Of a stretch of 64,000 bases of DNA, positions 18,977-27,431 are shown one piece after another; within the stretch, counting starts at the first letter, position 1, and each line of letters begins with the position of its first letter. The DNA lies in NCBI GenBank assembly GCA_020249925.1, contig JADCER010000003.1:372001-436000 (forward strand). Direction: 5' to 3'. Source of the DNA: Roseomonas sp. GTDB taxonomy: Bacteria; Pseudomonadota; Alphaproteobacteria; Acetobacterales; Acetobacteraceae. Made by a program: the position numbers and the translations under genes. The notes under the pieces are model-generated. The model was given only the letters and a program-made list of their open reading frames with translations. It searched no databases and was not told the DNA's origin.

Positions 18977-19753
18977 GTGTCTGACACCATCCTTGAAACG
19001 GAAGGGCTTACGAAGGAATTCCGGGGCTTCGTCGCAGTCAGCGACGTGAACCTGAATGTCCGCCGCGGCACCATCCATGGCTTGATCGGCCCGAACGGCG
19101 CCGGCAAGACCACTTGCTTCAATATGCTGACGAAATTCCTGCCGCCGACCCGTGGCGCCATTCGCTATGATGGTCGCGACATCACGGGGATGAAGGCGGC
19201 CGAGGTGGCCCGCCTCGGCCTGGTGCGGAGCTTCCAGATCTCCGCCGTGTTTCCGCATCTGACCGTGCTTGAAAATGTGCGCGTGGCCTTGCAGCGCGCC
19301 CGTGGCGGTTCCTTCGATTTCTGGCGTTCCGATTCGGTGCTGCGCAAATTCGATGCGCGCGCTGAGGAATTGCTGGCCGATGTGGGCCTCACGGAATGGA
19401 TGCATCTGACGGCGGGTGAATTGCCCTATGGCCGCAAGCGCGCGCTTGAAATCGCAACGACACTCGCGCTTGATCCGGTGATGATGCTGCTGGATGAACC
19501 GACAGCCGGCATGGCGCATGATGATGTGGACCGCGTGGTGGCGTTGGTGAAGCGGGTTTCCGTGGGTCGTACCATTCTGCTGGTGGAACATAACCTGCGT
19601 GTTGTGCAAGGGCTTTGCGATACCATCACCGTGCTCGCGCGCGGCAGCGTGCTGGCGGAAGGTGACTACGCGGCCGTTTCGCGCAACCCGGATGTGATTG
19701 CGGCCTATCTTGGCACGGATGCATCAACCGAAGCGGAGCCGGCCCATGGCTGA
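18977..19753 (+). CDS. Branched-chain amino acid-type ABC transporter ATPase (LivG-like)
   Basis: This 258-residue protein is one of two ATPases of an importer for branched-chain amino acids or related amides. Walker A is GPNGAGKT, Walker B is MMLLDEPTAG, and the LPYGRKRALEIA segment replaces the canonical LSGGQ in the way usual for LivG. The His of the H-loop is in VEHNLR. The GTG at 18977 is chosen because AAGAAGGGGGG lies nine to ten bases before it. The nearer GTG at 18968 would be too close to that site. The gene opens an operon of ATPases, three binding proteins and two permeases, and its end overlaps the second ATPase gene by eight bases. Confidence 0.88.
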   Translation: MSDTILETEGLTKEFRGFVAVSDVNLNVRRGTIHGLIGPNGAGKTTCFNMLTKFLPPTRGAIRYDGRDITGMKAAEVARLGLVRSFQISAVFPHLTVLENVRVALQRARGGSFDFWRSDSVLRKFDARAEELLADVGLTEWMHLTAGELPYGRKRALEIATTLALDPVMMLLDEPTAGMAHDDVDRVVALVKRVSVGRTILLVEHNLRVVQGLCDTITVLARGSVLAEGDYAAVSRNPDVIAAYLGTDASTEAEPAHG

Positions 19754-20489
19754 TGTGATGACCGCCCCCGCGGGCACCAAGCCCAGCACCGGTGCGCTGA
19801 TGGAAATTCGCGGGCTTGAGGCTTGGTATGGCGAAAGCCATGTTCTGCACGGCGTGGATATTGATATTCGCGAAGGCGAGGTGGTGACGCTGCTTGGCCG
19901 CAATGGCGCGGGCAAGACCTCCACGCTCCGGTCCGTCATGGGGCTGGTGCCGCGCCGCAGCGGATCCATCAAGTATGAGGGCAAGGAATTCGTCAATGCG
20001 CGTTCAGATGTGATTGCGCGCGCCGGCATTGCCTATTGCCCTGAGGAGCGGGGGATTTTCGCCTCGCTCGACGTGACCGAAAACCTCATGCTGCCGCCCA
20101 TGGTGCGCCCCGGTGGGCTGCCCTTGGATGAAATCTACACGCTATTCCCGAATTTGAAGGAAAGGGCGCGCAGCCAAGGCACCAAGCTTTCGGGCGGTGA
20201 ACAGCAAATGCTGGCCATTGCGCGGATTTTGCGCACCGGGGCGCGGCTGCTGCTGCTGGATGAGCCATCAGAAGGCCTGGCGCCGGTGATTGTGCAGCAG
20301 ATCGGGCGCACCATCCGCGAATTGAAGAAGCGCGGCTTCACGGTGTTGCTGGTCGAGCAGAATTTCCGCTTCGCGCAAACAGTCGCGGATCGGCACTATG
20401 TCATGGAACATGGCCGTGTGGTGGATATGGTCGCCAATGAAGACCTGAATGCATCACTCGACCGGTTGCATGAATATCTTGGCGTTTAA
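19746..20489 (+). CDS. Branched-chain amino acid-type ABC transporter ATPase (LivF-like)
   Basis: This 247-residue second ATPase of the importer has Walker A GRNGAGKT, signature LSGGEQQMLAIAR, Walker B LLLLDEPSEGL and an H-loop His-equivalent region VEQNFRFAQ; LivF proteins typically carry Gln before Asn there. The segment CPEERGIFASLDVTENL is diagnostic for LivF. It starts inside the last codons of the LivG-like gene (eight-base overlap), which implies translational coupling. Three binding-protein genes follow, starting 51 bases later. Confidence 0.9.
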   Translation: MADVMTAPAGTKPSTGALMEIRGLEAWYGESHVLHGVDIDIREGEVVTLLGRNGAGKTSTLRSVMGLVPRRSGSIKYEGKEFVNARSDVIARAGIAYCPEERGIFASLDVTENLMLPPMVRPGGLPLDEIYTLFPNLKERARSQGTKLSGGEQQMLAIARILRTGARLLLLDEPSEGLAPVIVQQIGRTIRELKKRGFTVLLVEQNFRFAQTVADRHYVMEHGRVVDMVANEDLNASLDRLHEYLGV

Positions 20490-20540
20490 CAGGGCCGTTT
20501 TCCAAGCCGGGGCGGCCAAGCAAAAAAGGGGAAACCAAAA

Positions 20541-21776
20541 ATGAGCCTTTCACGTCGGGACATTTTGGCCGGTTCAGCCGGCGCCGCCGCCTTTGGCGCA
20601 CTGCCTTATCGCAGCGCCAAGGCCCAGGCCGCGAATACCATCCGCATCGGCGTCTTGAATGACATGTCGGGCATGTATCGCGACATTTCGGGCATGAGCT
20701 CGGTGGTGTGCGCGCGCGCCGCGGTGCAGGAATTTGCAGGCCGCGGCTTCAATGTTGAAGTGCTGTCGGCGGACCATCAGAACCGCGCCGATGTTGGCGT
20801 GAATATCGCGCGCCAGTGGATTGATCGCGAAGGGGTGGATGTGCTGCTGGATGTGACCACATCCTCGGTGGCGCTCGCGGTTTCCGATATCTGCCGCGAA
20901 AAGAACAAGGTGCATATCAATTGCAGTGCGGCGACCAGCGACCTGACGGGTGCGCGCTGCAATGCCAATACCGTGCATTGGACTTATGACACCTGGATGT
21001 GCGCCAAATCCACCGGTGGGGCGATGGTGCGTGCCGGCGGCGATAGCTGGTTCTTCATCACGGCGGATTACGCGTTCGGCCATGCGCTGGAACGTGACAC
21101 CAGCAACTTCATCCGTGCCGCTGGCGGACGGGTGCTGGGCCAGGTGCGCACGCCCTTCCCAGGTACGACCGATTTCTCTTCCTTCCTTGTGCAGGCGCAA
21201 GCCTCTCGCGCCAAGGTGATCGGGCTTGCCAATGCGGGCGCGGATACCACCAATTGCGTCAAGCAGGCCGCCGAATTCGGCATCACGCGCCGCGGCATCA
21301 AGATCGCTTCCTTGCTCATGTTCATCAATGATGTGCATGCGCTTGGTCTGCCAACGGCGCAGGGGCTGGTGCTGACCGAAACCTTCTATTGGGATTTGAA
21401 TGACGCAACGCGGCGCTTCACCAATCGGGTGCGTTCCGCCATGGCGCCGAATATGCCGGCCATGACCCATGCTGGCACCTATGCCGGTGCGCTGCATTAT
21501 CTGAAGACGGTGGCCGATATGGGCGTGGCAGCGGCCAAGGCCGATGGCGCGGCAGCGGTTGCGCGCATGAAGGCGATACCGACGGAAGATGATTGCTTCG
21601 GCAAGGGCACTATCCGCGCCGATGGCCGGAAGCTTCATCCCGCCTATCTGTTTGAAGTGAAGACGCCGGCGGAAAGCCGCGGCGCTTGGGATTACTACAA
21701 GCTTTTGCAGACCACCCCGGGTGAGGAAGCCTTCCGGCCTTTGGCTGAAGGCAATTGCCCGCTCGTGCGTAGCTGA
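20541..21776 (+). CDS. Liv-type periplasmic substrate-binding protein, copy 1 of 3
   Basis: This 411-residue protein is a periplasmic binding protein of the Peripla_BP_6 (LivK/urea/amide) family. It has a twin-arginine leader (SRRDILAG to AKAQA), the IRIGVLNDMSGMYRDISG opening strand, and the family hallmark segment ITADYAFGHALERDT, where the usual pattern is DYxxGxxxxxx. It is the first of three consecutive paralogues that share long identical stretches, including FPGTTDFSSFLVQAQASRAK with copy 2. A strong GGGGAAACC site precedes the ATG. The three copies probably feed one permease with different ligand ranges. The ligand is not known. Confidence 0.9.
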   Translation: MSLSRRDILAGSAGAAAFGALPYRSAKAQAANTIRIGVLNDMSGMYRDISGMSSVVCARAAVQEFAGRGFNVEVLSADHQNRADVGVNIARQWIDREGVDVLLDVTTSSVALAVSDICREKNKVHINCSAATSDLTGARCNANTVHWTYDTWMCAKSTGGAMVRAGGDSWFFITADYAFGHALERDTSNFIRAAGGRVLGQVRTPFPGTTDFSSFLVQAQASRAKVIGLANAGADTTNCVKQAAEFGITRRGIKIASLLMFINDVHALGLPTAQGLVLTETFYWDLNDATRRFTNRVRSAMAPNMPAMTHAGTYAGALHYLKTVADMGVAAAKADGAAAVARMKAIPTEDDCFGKGTIRADGRKLHPAYLFEVKTPAESRGAWDYYKLLQTTPGEEAFRPLAEGNCPLVRS

Positions 21777-21809
21777 TCCAACAACATCATCGCTTGAGGG
21801 AGAGAAAAA

Positions 21810-23036
21810 ATGCAGGTTTCACGTCGTAGTGTTTTAGCCGGAGCGGCCGCCACCGGCGCCCTGCCGCTCTCCCTTGCGCGCGCGCAGGCGGCGAATACTG
21901 TTCGTATCGGTGTCATGACCGATATGTCGGGCATGTATCGTGACAATACCGGCCCGACTTCGGTTGCCGCCGCGCGTGAAGCCGCGTCGGAATTCGGCGC
22001 GAGCCACGGCTTCCGGGTGGAAATCATCGAAGCCGATCACCAGAACCGCCCGGATGTTGGCGTCAATCTGGCACGGCAATGGTATGATCAGGGCGTGGAC
22101 CTGATCATTGATGTGCCGACCTCCTCCGTGGGGTTGGCCGTTTCCAATGTCGCGCGTGAAAAGAACAAGGCCTATATCAATGTCGGTTCAGCCACCGCTG
22201 ACCTGACGGGCGCGCAATGCAGCCCGAATACCCTTCACTGGGCCTATGATACCTTCATGCTGGCACGTTCCACCGGCGGGGCGACGGTGCGCGCGGGTGG
22301 CGATACCTGGTTCTTCATCACCGCCGATTACGCCTTTGGCCACGCGCTGGAACGCGATACCTCGAATTTTGTGCGTGCGGCTGGCGGGCGTATCCTTGGT
22401 CAGGTGCGCACTCCCTTTCCGGGCACGACGGATTTCTCCTCCTTCCTGGTGCAGGCTCAGGCGTCGCGCGCCAAGGTGATCGGACTCGCGAATGCTGGTG
22501 CGGATACGCAGAATTGCGTGAAGCAGGCAGCGGAATTCGGGCTGACGCGGCGCGGCATCAAGCTTGCCTCCTTGCTGCTGTTTGTGAATGACGTGCACGG
22601 CCTTGGGCTGCAAACGGCGCAGGGGCTGGTTTGCACCGAAAGCTTCTATTGGGATCTGAACGACAAGACCCGCGCCTGGACCGAGCGTATGCTGCGCCGC
22701 GTGCCGACCAATTACCCGAACATGATCCATGCCGGCTGCTATTCCGGCACGCTGCACTTCCTGAAGACTGTGGCGGCGATGGGCGTGCCGGCTGCCAAGG
22801 CCTCTGGCCTTGACCTGGTGAACCGGATGAAGGCGCAGCCTTCGGAGGATGATCTTTACGGCAGGGCCGTCATCCGTCCGGATGGCCGGCGCTTGATCCC
22901 CTCCTACCTGTTTGAGGTGAAGACGCCCGCCGAAAGCCGTAGGCCTTGGGATTACTACAAGTTGTTGCAAACCACCCCGGCCGAGGAAGCCTTCCGCCCG
23001 ATCGGTGAAGGTGGCTGCGCGCTCGTGCGTTCGTGA
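21810..23036 (+). CDS. Liv-type periplasmic substrate-binding protein, copy 2 of 3
   Basis: This 408-residue paralogue of the preceding gene has a twin-arginine leader (SRRSVLAG to RAQA) and the same core blocks ITADYAFGHALERDTSNF and ASRAKVIGLANAGADT. It differs most from copy 1 near residues 30-70, where SEFGASHGFRVEIIEADHQ replaces QEFAGRGFNVEVLSADHQ, and in the C-terminal third, regions that line the ligand cleft in this fold. That pattern fits duplication followed by divergence in ligand range. It is 33 bases downstream of copy 1 with a GGGAGAG ribosome-binding site, clearly within the operon. Confidence 0.9.
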   Translation: MQVSRRSVLAGAAATGALPLSLARAQAANTVRIGVMTDMSGMYRDNTGPTSVAAAREAASEFGASHGFRVEIIEADHQNRPDVGVNLARQWYDQGVDLIIDVPTSSVGLAVSNVAREKNKAYINVGSATADLTGAQCSPNTLHWAYDTFMLARSTGGATVRAGGDTWFFITADYAFGHALERDTSNFVRAAGGRILGQVRTPFPGTTDFSSFLVQAQASRAKVIGLANAGADTQNCVKQAAEFGLTRRGIKLASLLLFVNDVHGLGLQTAQGLVCTESFYWDLNDKTRAWTERMLRRVPTNYPNMIHAGCYSGTLHFLKTVAAMGVPAAKASGLDLVNRMKAQPSEDDLYGRAVIRPDGRRLIPSYLFEVKTPAESRRPWDYYKLLQTTPAEEAFRPIGEGGCALVRS

Positions 23037-23062
23037 TCTGATCTGTTGGGGAAGGAAACGTC

Positions 23063-24298
23063 ATGACAACAACAAGGCGTAATGTTCTTGGGAGTGCCGC
23101 CGCTGGCGGCGCTGCCCTTGGTGGCTTGCCATGGCGTTCCGCCCGCGCGCAGGCGGCGAATACCATTCGCATCGGTGTGCTGAATGACATGTCCGGCCCG
23201 TATCGCGACATCAGCGGCCCCTATGGGCTTGAGTGTACGCGCCAGGCCGTCCAGGAATTCGGCAATCGCGGCTTTAATGTTGAGATCATCAACGCGGACC
23301 ATCAGAACCGCCCTGATGTTGGCGTGAATATCGCCCGCCAATGGTATGACCAGGGCGTGGATATGGTCATTGATGTGCCAACATCTTCGGTCGGCCTCGC
23401 GGTTGCCAATATCGCGCGGGAAAAAAACAAGGTCTGCGTCAATACCGGTTCTGCGACTTCGGACCTGACGGGGCCGGCCTGCACGCCCAATACCGTGCAT
23501 TGGATGTATGATACCTACATGCTGGCGAAATCCACGGGTGGGGCCATGGTGCGTGCCGGTGGTGATAGCTGGTTCTTCATCACCGCCGATTACGCCTTTG
23601 GCCATGCGCTGGAACGCGATACAGCGAATTTCGTGCGCAATGCCGGCGGGCGCGTGGTGGGGCAGGTGCGTTATCCCTTCCCGGCGACGACCGATTTCTC
23701 ATCCTTCCTGGTGCAGGCGCAGGCCTCCCGCGCCAAGGTGATCGGCATGGCCAATGCCGGCGCGGATACGATCAATACGGTGAAGCAGGCGGCTGAATTC
23801 GGCGTTACGCGCCGCGGCGTGAAGCTTGCGGCGCTGCTCATGTTCCTGCCCGATGTGCATGCGCTTGGCCTGCAAACCGCGCAGGGCCTGATCCTGACGG
23901 AAAGCTTCTATTGGGATCTGAATGACCGCACCCGCGCCATTTCCGAAAGGCTCCGCCCAAGGTTGCGTGATGTGCGGCCCAATATGGCGTCCATCGCCAA
24001 TTACTCGGGCGCGCTGCATTACCTGAAGGCGATTGCCGATATGGGTGTCGCGGCGTCGAAAACCTCCGGTGCGGAAGTGGTCGCGCGCATGAAGTCCATC
24101 CCCTGCGATGATGACGCGTTCGGCCCTGGCATCATTCGCCCCGATGGCCGTAAGCTTTGCCCTTCCTATCTGTTTGAGGTGAAGGCTCCCTCCGAAAGCC
24201 GCGGTCCTTATGATTACTACAAGCTCTTGCAAACGACGCCGGCGAATGAGGCCTTCCGCCCAATGAATGAGGGTAATTGCCCTCTCGTTCGTACCTGA
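23063..24298 (+). CDS. Liv-type periplasmic substrate-binding protein, copy 3 of 3
   Basis: This 411-residue third paralogue has a leader with TRRNVLG and SARAQA, then the shared core ITADYAFGHALERDTANF. Its cleft-region blocks (GPYRDISGPYGLECTRQA, and LRDVRPNMASIANYSGALH) differ from copies 1 and 2. Like the others it ends with the LVR sequence and closes with a YYKLLQTTPANEAFRP segment. It is 26 bases after copy 2 and is followed by an 80-base gap with a hairpin before the permease genes. The fourth relative at 39412 resembles this copy and copy 1 in its leader. Confidence 0.9.
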   Translation: MTTTRRNVLGSAAAGGAALGGLPWRSARAQAANTIRIGVLNDMSGPYRDISGPYGLECTRQAVQEFGNRGFNVEIINADHQNRPDVGVNIARQWYDQGVDMVIDVPTSSVGLAVANIAREKNKVCVNTGSATSDLTGPACTPNTVHWMYDTYMLAKSTGGAMVRAGGDSWFFITADYAFGHALERDTANFVRNAGGRVVGQVRYPFPATTDFSSFLVQAQASRAKVIGMANAGADTINTVKQAAEFGVTRRGVKLAALLMFLPDVHALGLQTAQGLILTESFYWDLNDRTRAISERLRPRLRDVRPNMASIANYSGALHYLKAIADMGVAASKTSGAEVVARMKSIPCDDDAFGPGIIRPDGRKLCPSYLFEVKAPSESRGPYDYYKLLQTTPANEAFRPMNEGNCPLVRT

Positions 24299-24328
24299 CA
24301 TGACGCACACCCTATCCACTTCGCGCTC

Positions 24329-24353
24329 CGCCTGTGGCTTCGGCCATAGGGCG
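24329..24353 (+). promoter_or_regulatory. Intercistronic stem-loop with TTCG tetraloop between binding protein and permease genes
   Basis: The arms CGCCTGTGGC (24329-24338) and GCCATAGGGCG (24343-24353) pair around a TTCG loop, with one G-T pair and one bulged G. There is no T tract, so it is not a terminator. Such hairpins between a binding-protein gene and its permease genes in other importers protect the upstream mRNA from 3' exonucleases, giving more binding protein than permease. That role is inferred here. Confidence 0.6.
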
Positions 24354-24378
24354 GCGGCGCCCTGAGGGAATTCTCCGT

Positions 24379-25263
24379 ATGGATGAGATTTTCGGCATAC
24401 CGACGCCGCTGCTTTTTGGGCAGCTTTTGCTCGGACTGATCAATGGCGCCTTTTACGCGATGCTGTCGCTCGGCCTCGCGGTGATTTTCGGGCTGCTCAA
24501 CATCATCAACTTCACCCATGGCGCGCAGTTCATGATGGGCGCCTTCGTGGCCTGGATGCTGCTGCATTACCTGGGCATCGGCTATTGGTGGGCGCTGATC
24601 CTCTCGCCGCTGCTGGTGGGGCTTACGGGGGTGATATTGGAACGAACAATGATCTGTCGATTATACAAGATGGATCACTTGTACGGCATGCTGCTGACCT
24701 TCGGGATATCGCTGATCCTCGAAGGCATATTCCGAAATCAATACGGCTCCTCCGGCATGCCGTATCGGATCCCGTCGCAGCTTTCCGGCGCCTGGGATTT
24801 GGGCTTCATGTTCATGCCGGTCTATCGCGGCTGGGTCGTTGTATTTGCGCTCTTTGCCTGCATCACCACCTGGCTCGTGATCGAAAAGACGCGGCTTGGC
24901 GCCTATCTGCGGGCAGCGACGGAAAACGCACCGCTGGTGCAGGCCTTTGGCGTGAATGTGCCGCGCATGATCACGCTTACCTACGGGGCGGGTGTGGCGC
25001 TCGCCGCACTTGCCGGCGTGCTGGCCGCGCCGATCTATTCGGTAAATCCGCAAATGGGGACCAATCTGATCATCGTGGTGTTCGCGGTGGTGGTGATTGG
25101 CGGCATGGGCTCCATCCTTGGTTCCGTGCTGACCGGTTTCGGGCTTGGCATCATTGAAGGTCTGACCAAGGTTTTCTATCCGGAAGCCTCGGCCACCGTG
25201 ATCTTCATCATCATGGTCATTGTCTTGCTGGCGCGTCCTGCCGGCCTTTTTGGGAGGGCATGA
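24379..25263 (+). CDS. Branched-chain amino acid-type ABC transporter permease (LivH-like)
   Basis: This 294-residue inner membrane protein has about eight hydrophobic helices and the LivH hallmarks GLINGAFYAMLSLGLAVIFGL near the N-terminus and FAVVVIGGMGSILGSVLTGF near the C-terminus. It pairs with the LivM-like protein encoded three bases further on. The ATG at 24379 is chosen because GAGGGA lies nine bases before it and homologues begin in this way. In-frame codons upstream overlap the intercistronic hairpin. Confidence 0.9.
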   Translation: MDEIFGIPTPLLFGQLLLGLINGAFYAMLSLGLAVIFGLLNIINFTHGAQFMMGAFVAWMLLHYLGIGYWWALILSPLLVGLTGVILERTMICRLYKMDHLYGMLLTFGISLILEGIFRNQYGSSGMPYRIPSQLSGAWDLGFMFMPVYRGWVVVFALFACITTWLVIEKTRLGAYLRAATENAPLVQAFGVNVPRMITLTYGAGVALAALAGVLAAPIYSVNPQMGTNLIIVVFAVVVIGGMGSILGSVLTGFGLGIIEGLTKVFYPEASATVIFIIMVIVLLARPAGLFGRA

Positions 25264-25266
25264 TCC

Positions 25267-26256
25267 ATGGCCGGTCATTCCATGACGAGCAGCAGCTCAG
25301 CACCTGCGGGACCGCAGGAAGAAATCTTTGGCTTCACCAAGGCGCAATTCGTGGCCCTTTTGGTCATGTTTGCGGCGCTAGTGATCGCCCCCTTCTTCCT
25401 CTACCCCGTCTTTCTGATGAAGCTGCTTTGCTTCGCGATCTTCGCTTGCGCCTTCAACCTGCTGATCGGTTATGTGGGGCTGACTTCCTTCGGCCATGCC
25501 GCCTATTTCGGCATGGGCAGCTATATCGCCGCGCATAGCGCCAAGGTCTGGGGCCTTTCGCCGGAGCTTTCCATCCTGGTCGGCGCCTTGCTGGCTGGGG
25601 TGCAGGGGGCGATTTTCGGCTGGATCGCCATTCGCCGCCAGGGCATTTACTTCGCCATGATTACGCTCGCGCTGGCGCAGATGATCTACTTCTTCTGTCT
25701 GCAAGCGCCCTTCACCGGCGGTGAAGACGGTATTCAGGCAGTGCCGCGCGGCCATCTGTTTGGCGTTATTTCGCTCTCCTCCGACATGACGATGTATTGG
25801 TTTGTCGCAGTCATTTTTGTCGCCTGCTTCCTGCTGATCCATCGCATCGTGCATTCGCCCTTCGGACAGGTGCTGAAGGCCATTCGTGAGAATGAAGCGC
25901 GCACCACATCGCTTGGCTATCGGACGGATGATTATAAGCTGGTGGCCTTTATCCTTTCCGCCACCCTTGCCGGTGTGGCGGGTGGCACCAAGTCGCTGGT
26001 CTTCGGCATTGCCACGCTGACTGACGTGCATTGGTCCATGTCCGGTGAGGTGCTGTTGATGACGCTGGTGGGCGGGCTCGGCACGGTGTTTGGCCCGATG
26101 ATTGGCGCCGCGGTGATTGTGGCGATGCAGAACTACCTGGCGGAGATGGGCGCCTGGGTCACGGTGATCCAGGGCGTGATCTTCATTGCCTGCGTGCTTG
26201 CGTTCCGGCGCGGCGTTGTGGGGGAAATCGCCAATCTGCTGCGCGTGCGCCTGTAA
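25267..26256 (+). CDS. Branched-chain amino acid-type ABC transporter permease (LivM-like)
   Basis: This 329-residue inner membrane protein has the LivM signature NLLIGYVGLTSFGHAAYFGMG near residues 60-80 and the EAA-like cytoplasmic segment with LKAIRENEARTTSLGY that contacts the ATPases. It is the last gene of the operon LivG-LivF-three binding proteins-LivH-LivM, and a strong terminator follows 24 bases after its stop. A GGGAGGG site precedes the ATG. The N-terminal 25 residues before the first helix are longer and more polar than in the minimal LivM. Confidence 0.9.
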   Translation: MAGHSMTSSSSAPAGPQEEIFGFTKAQFVALLVMFAALVIAPFFLYPVFLMKLLCFAIFACAFNLLIGYVGLTSFGHAAYFGMGSYIAAHSAKVWGLSPELSILVGALLAGVQGAIFGWIAIRRQGIYFAMITLALAQMIYFFCLQAPFTGGEDGIQAVPRGHLFGVISLSSDMTMYWFVAVIFVACFLLIHRIVHSPFGQVLKAIRENEARTTSLGYRTDDYKLVAFILSATLAGVAGGTKSLVFGIATLTDVHWSMSGEVLLMTLVGGLGTVFGPMIGAAVIVAMQNYLAEMGAWVTVIQGVIFIACVLAFRRGVVGEIANLLRVRL

Positions 26257-26280
26257 GGGCAGCCGCATTCTCGAAACAAG

Positions 26281-26320
26281 GCGCCTCTGCTGCGGTTCGC
26301 GGCAGGGGCGCTTTGCTTTT
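26281..26320 (+). terminator. Intrinsic terminator closing the Liv-type importer operon
   Basis: GCGCCTCTGCTGCG (26281-26294) pairs with CGCGGCAGGGGCGC (26298-26311) over 14 positions including two G-T pairs, with a three-base loop. It is followed by TTTGCTTTT. Confidence 0.92.
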
Positions 26321-26441
26321 GGGCAGGGCTCATCGCCGTTGGGGCGCGCCGCACCAGGTCAGGGCTTGCGAAAGAAGCGCTTTGGGGGCTTTTTAGGCGA
26401 GTGATACCAAAGCCCCCCTTTCCCGCCTGCCGGTGCCGCCC

Positions 26442-27431
26442 ATGACCGCACCAGTGCTGGAGGTTGCAGGCCTGAACCTGGCCTTTCGCCAGGATGGCCG
26501 CGCGATTTCCATTCTGGATGGTATTTCCTTCCGCGCCGAAGCGGGCAAGACACTCGCGATTGTGGGGGAAAGCGGTTGCGGCAAATCGGTGGCCTCACTC
26601 GCCATCATGGGGCTGCTGCCGGAAAACGCGATGGTCGCGGGCAGCGCGCGGCTGATGGGGCGGGAATTGATCGGCCTGCCGGCAGAAGAACGTCGGGCCT
26701 TGCGCGGCGCCGAAATGGCGATGATTTTCCAAGAACCCATGACCAGCCTGAATCCGGCCTTCACCGCTGGCGAACAGGTGGCGGAAGCGTTGCGGTTACA
26801 CCAAAAGCTGGACCGCGACGCAGCCTTCAAGGCGGCAGTCGCGATGCTGGAGAAGGTGCGCATCCCCGATGCGGCGCGGCGCGCGCGGCAATACCCGCAT
26901 CAACTCTCGGGCGGGATGCGCCAGCGCGTGATGATCGCGATTGCGCTCGCCTGCCGGCCCAAGCTGCTGATTGCGGATGAACCAACCACCGCGCTTGATG
27001 TGACGGTGCAGGCGCAGATTCTGGCGCTGCTGGATGATCTGAAGCGGGAGACCGGCACTGCGGTGATTCTGATCACGCATGATCTTGGCGTGGTCGCGGA
27101 TCATGCCGATGATGTTGTGGTGATGTATGCCGGGCGCGTGGCGGAACAGGCGCGCGCTGCCGAGCTTTTTGCGCGACCGGAACATCCCTATACCATCGGC
27201 CTATTGGGCGCCGCACCAGCAGCGGGCAGGCGCGGCGAAAGGCTTGCCAGCATTGAAGGCACGGTGCCGGATTTGCGCGCGCCACCGCCTGGCTGCCGCT
27301 TTGCGCCGCGCTGCCCCTTTGCCATCGCCCGCTGTGCTGAAGGCGCGCCGCCATTGACTGAGGTCGCGCCCGGCCATTTCAGCGCCTGCCTGCGCGCGCC
27401 GCTGGATGGCATGCTGGGGGCTGCGGCATGA
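26442..27431 (+). CDS. Dipeptide/oligopeptide/nickel-type ABC transporter ATPase (DppD-like)
   Basis: This 329-residue ATPase powers a peptide/nickel-family importer. Walker A is GESGCGKS, the signature is [17 protein letters not shown], and Walker B is [12 protein letters not shown]. The C-terminal oligo_HPY domain has a cysteine-rich [13 protein letters not shown] motif, which in relatives holds an iron-sulfur cluster of unclear role. An in-frame GTG at 26433 is less likely than the ATG at 26442. The gene starts an operon of the order D-F-A-B-C and overlaps the DppF-like gene by four bases. The ribosome-binding site is weak. Confidence 0.92.
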   Translation: MTAPVLEVAGLNLAFRQDGRAISILDGISFRAEAGKTLAIVGESGCGKSVASLAIMGLLPENAMVAGSARLMGRELIGLPAEERRALRGAEMAMIFQEPMTSLNPAFTAGEQVAEALRLHQKLDRDAAFKAAVAMLEKVRIPDAARRARQYPHQLSGGMRQRVMIAIALACRPKLLIADEPTTALDVTVQAQILALLDDLKRETGTAVILITHDLGVVADHADDVVVMYAGRVAEQARAAELFARPEHPYTIGLLGAAPAAGRRGERLASIEGTVPDLRAPPPGCRFAPRCPFAIARCAEGAPPLTEVAPGHFSACLRAPLDGMLGAAA

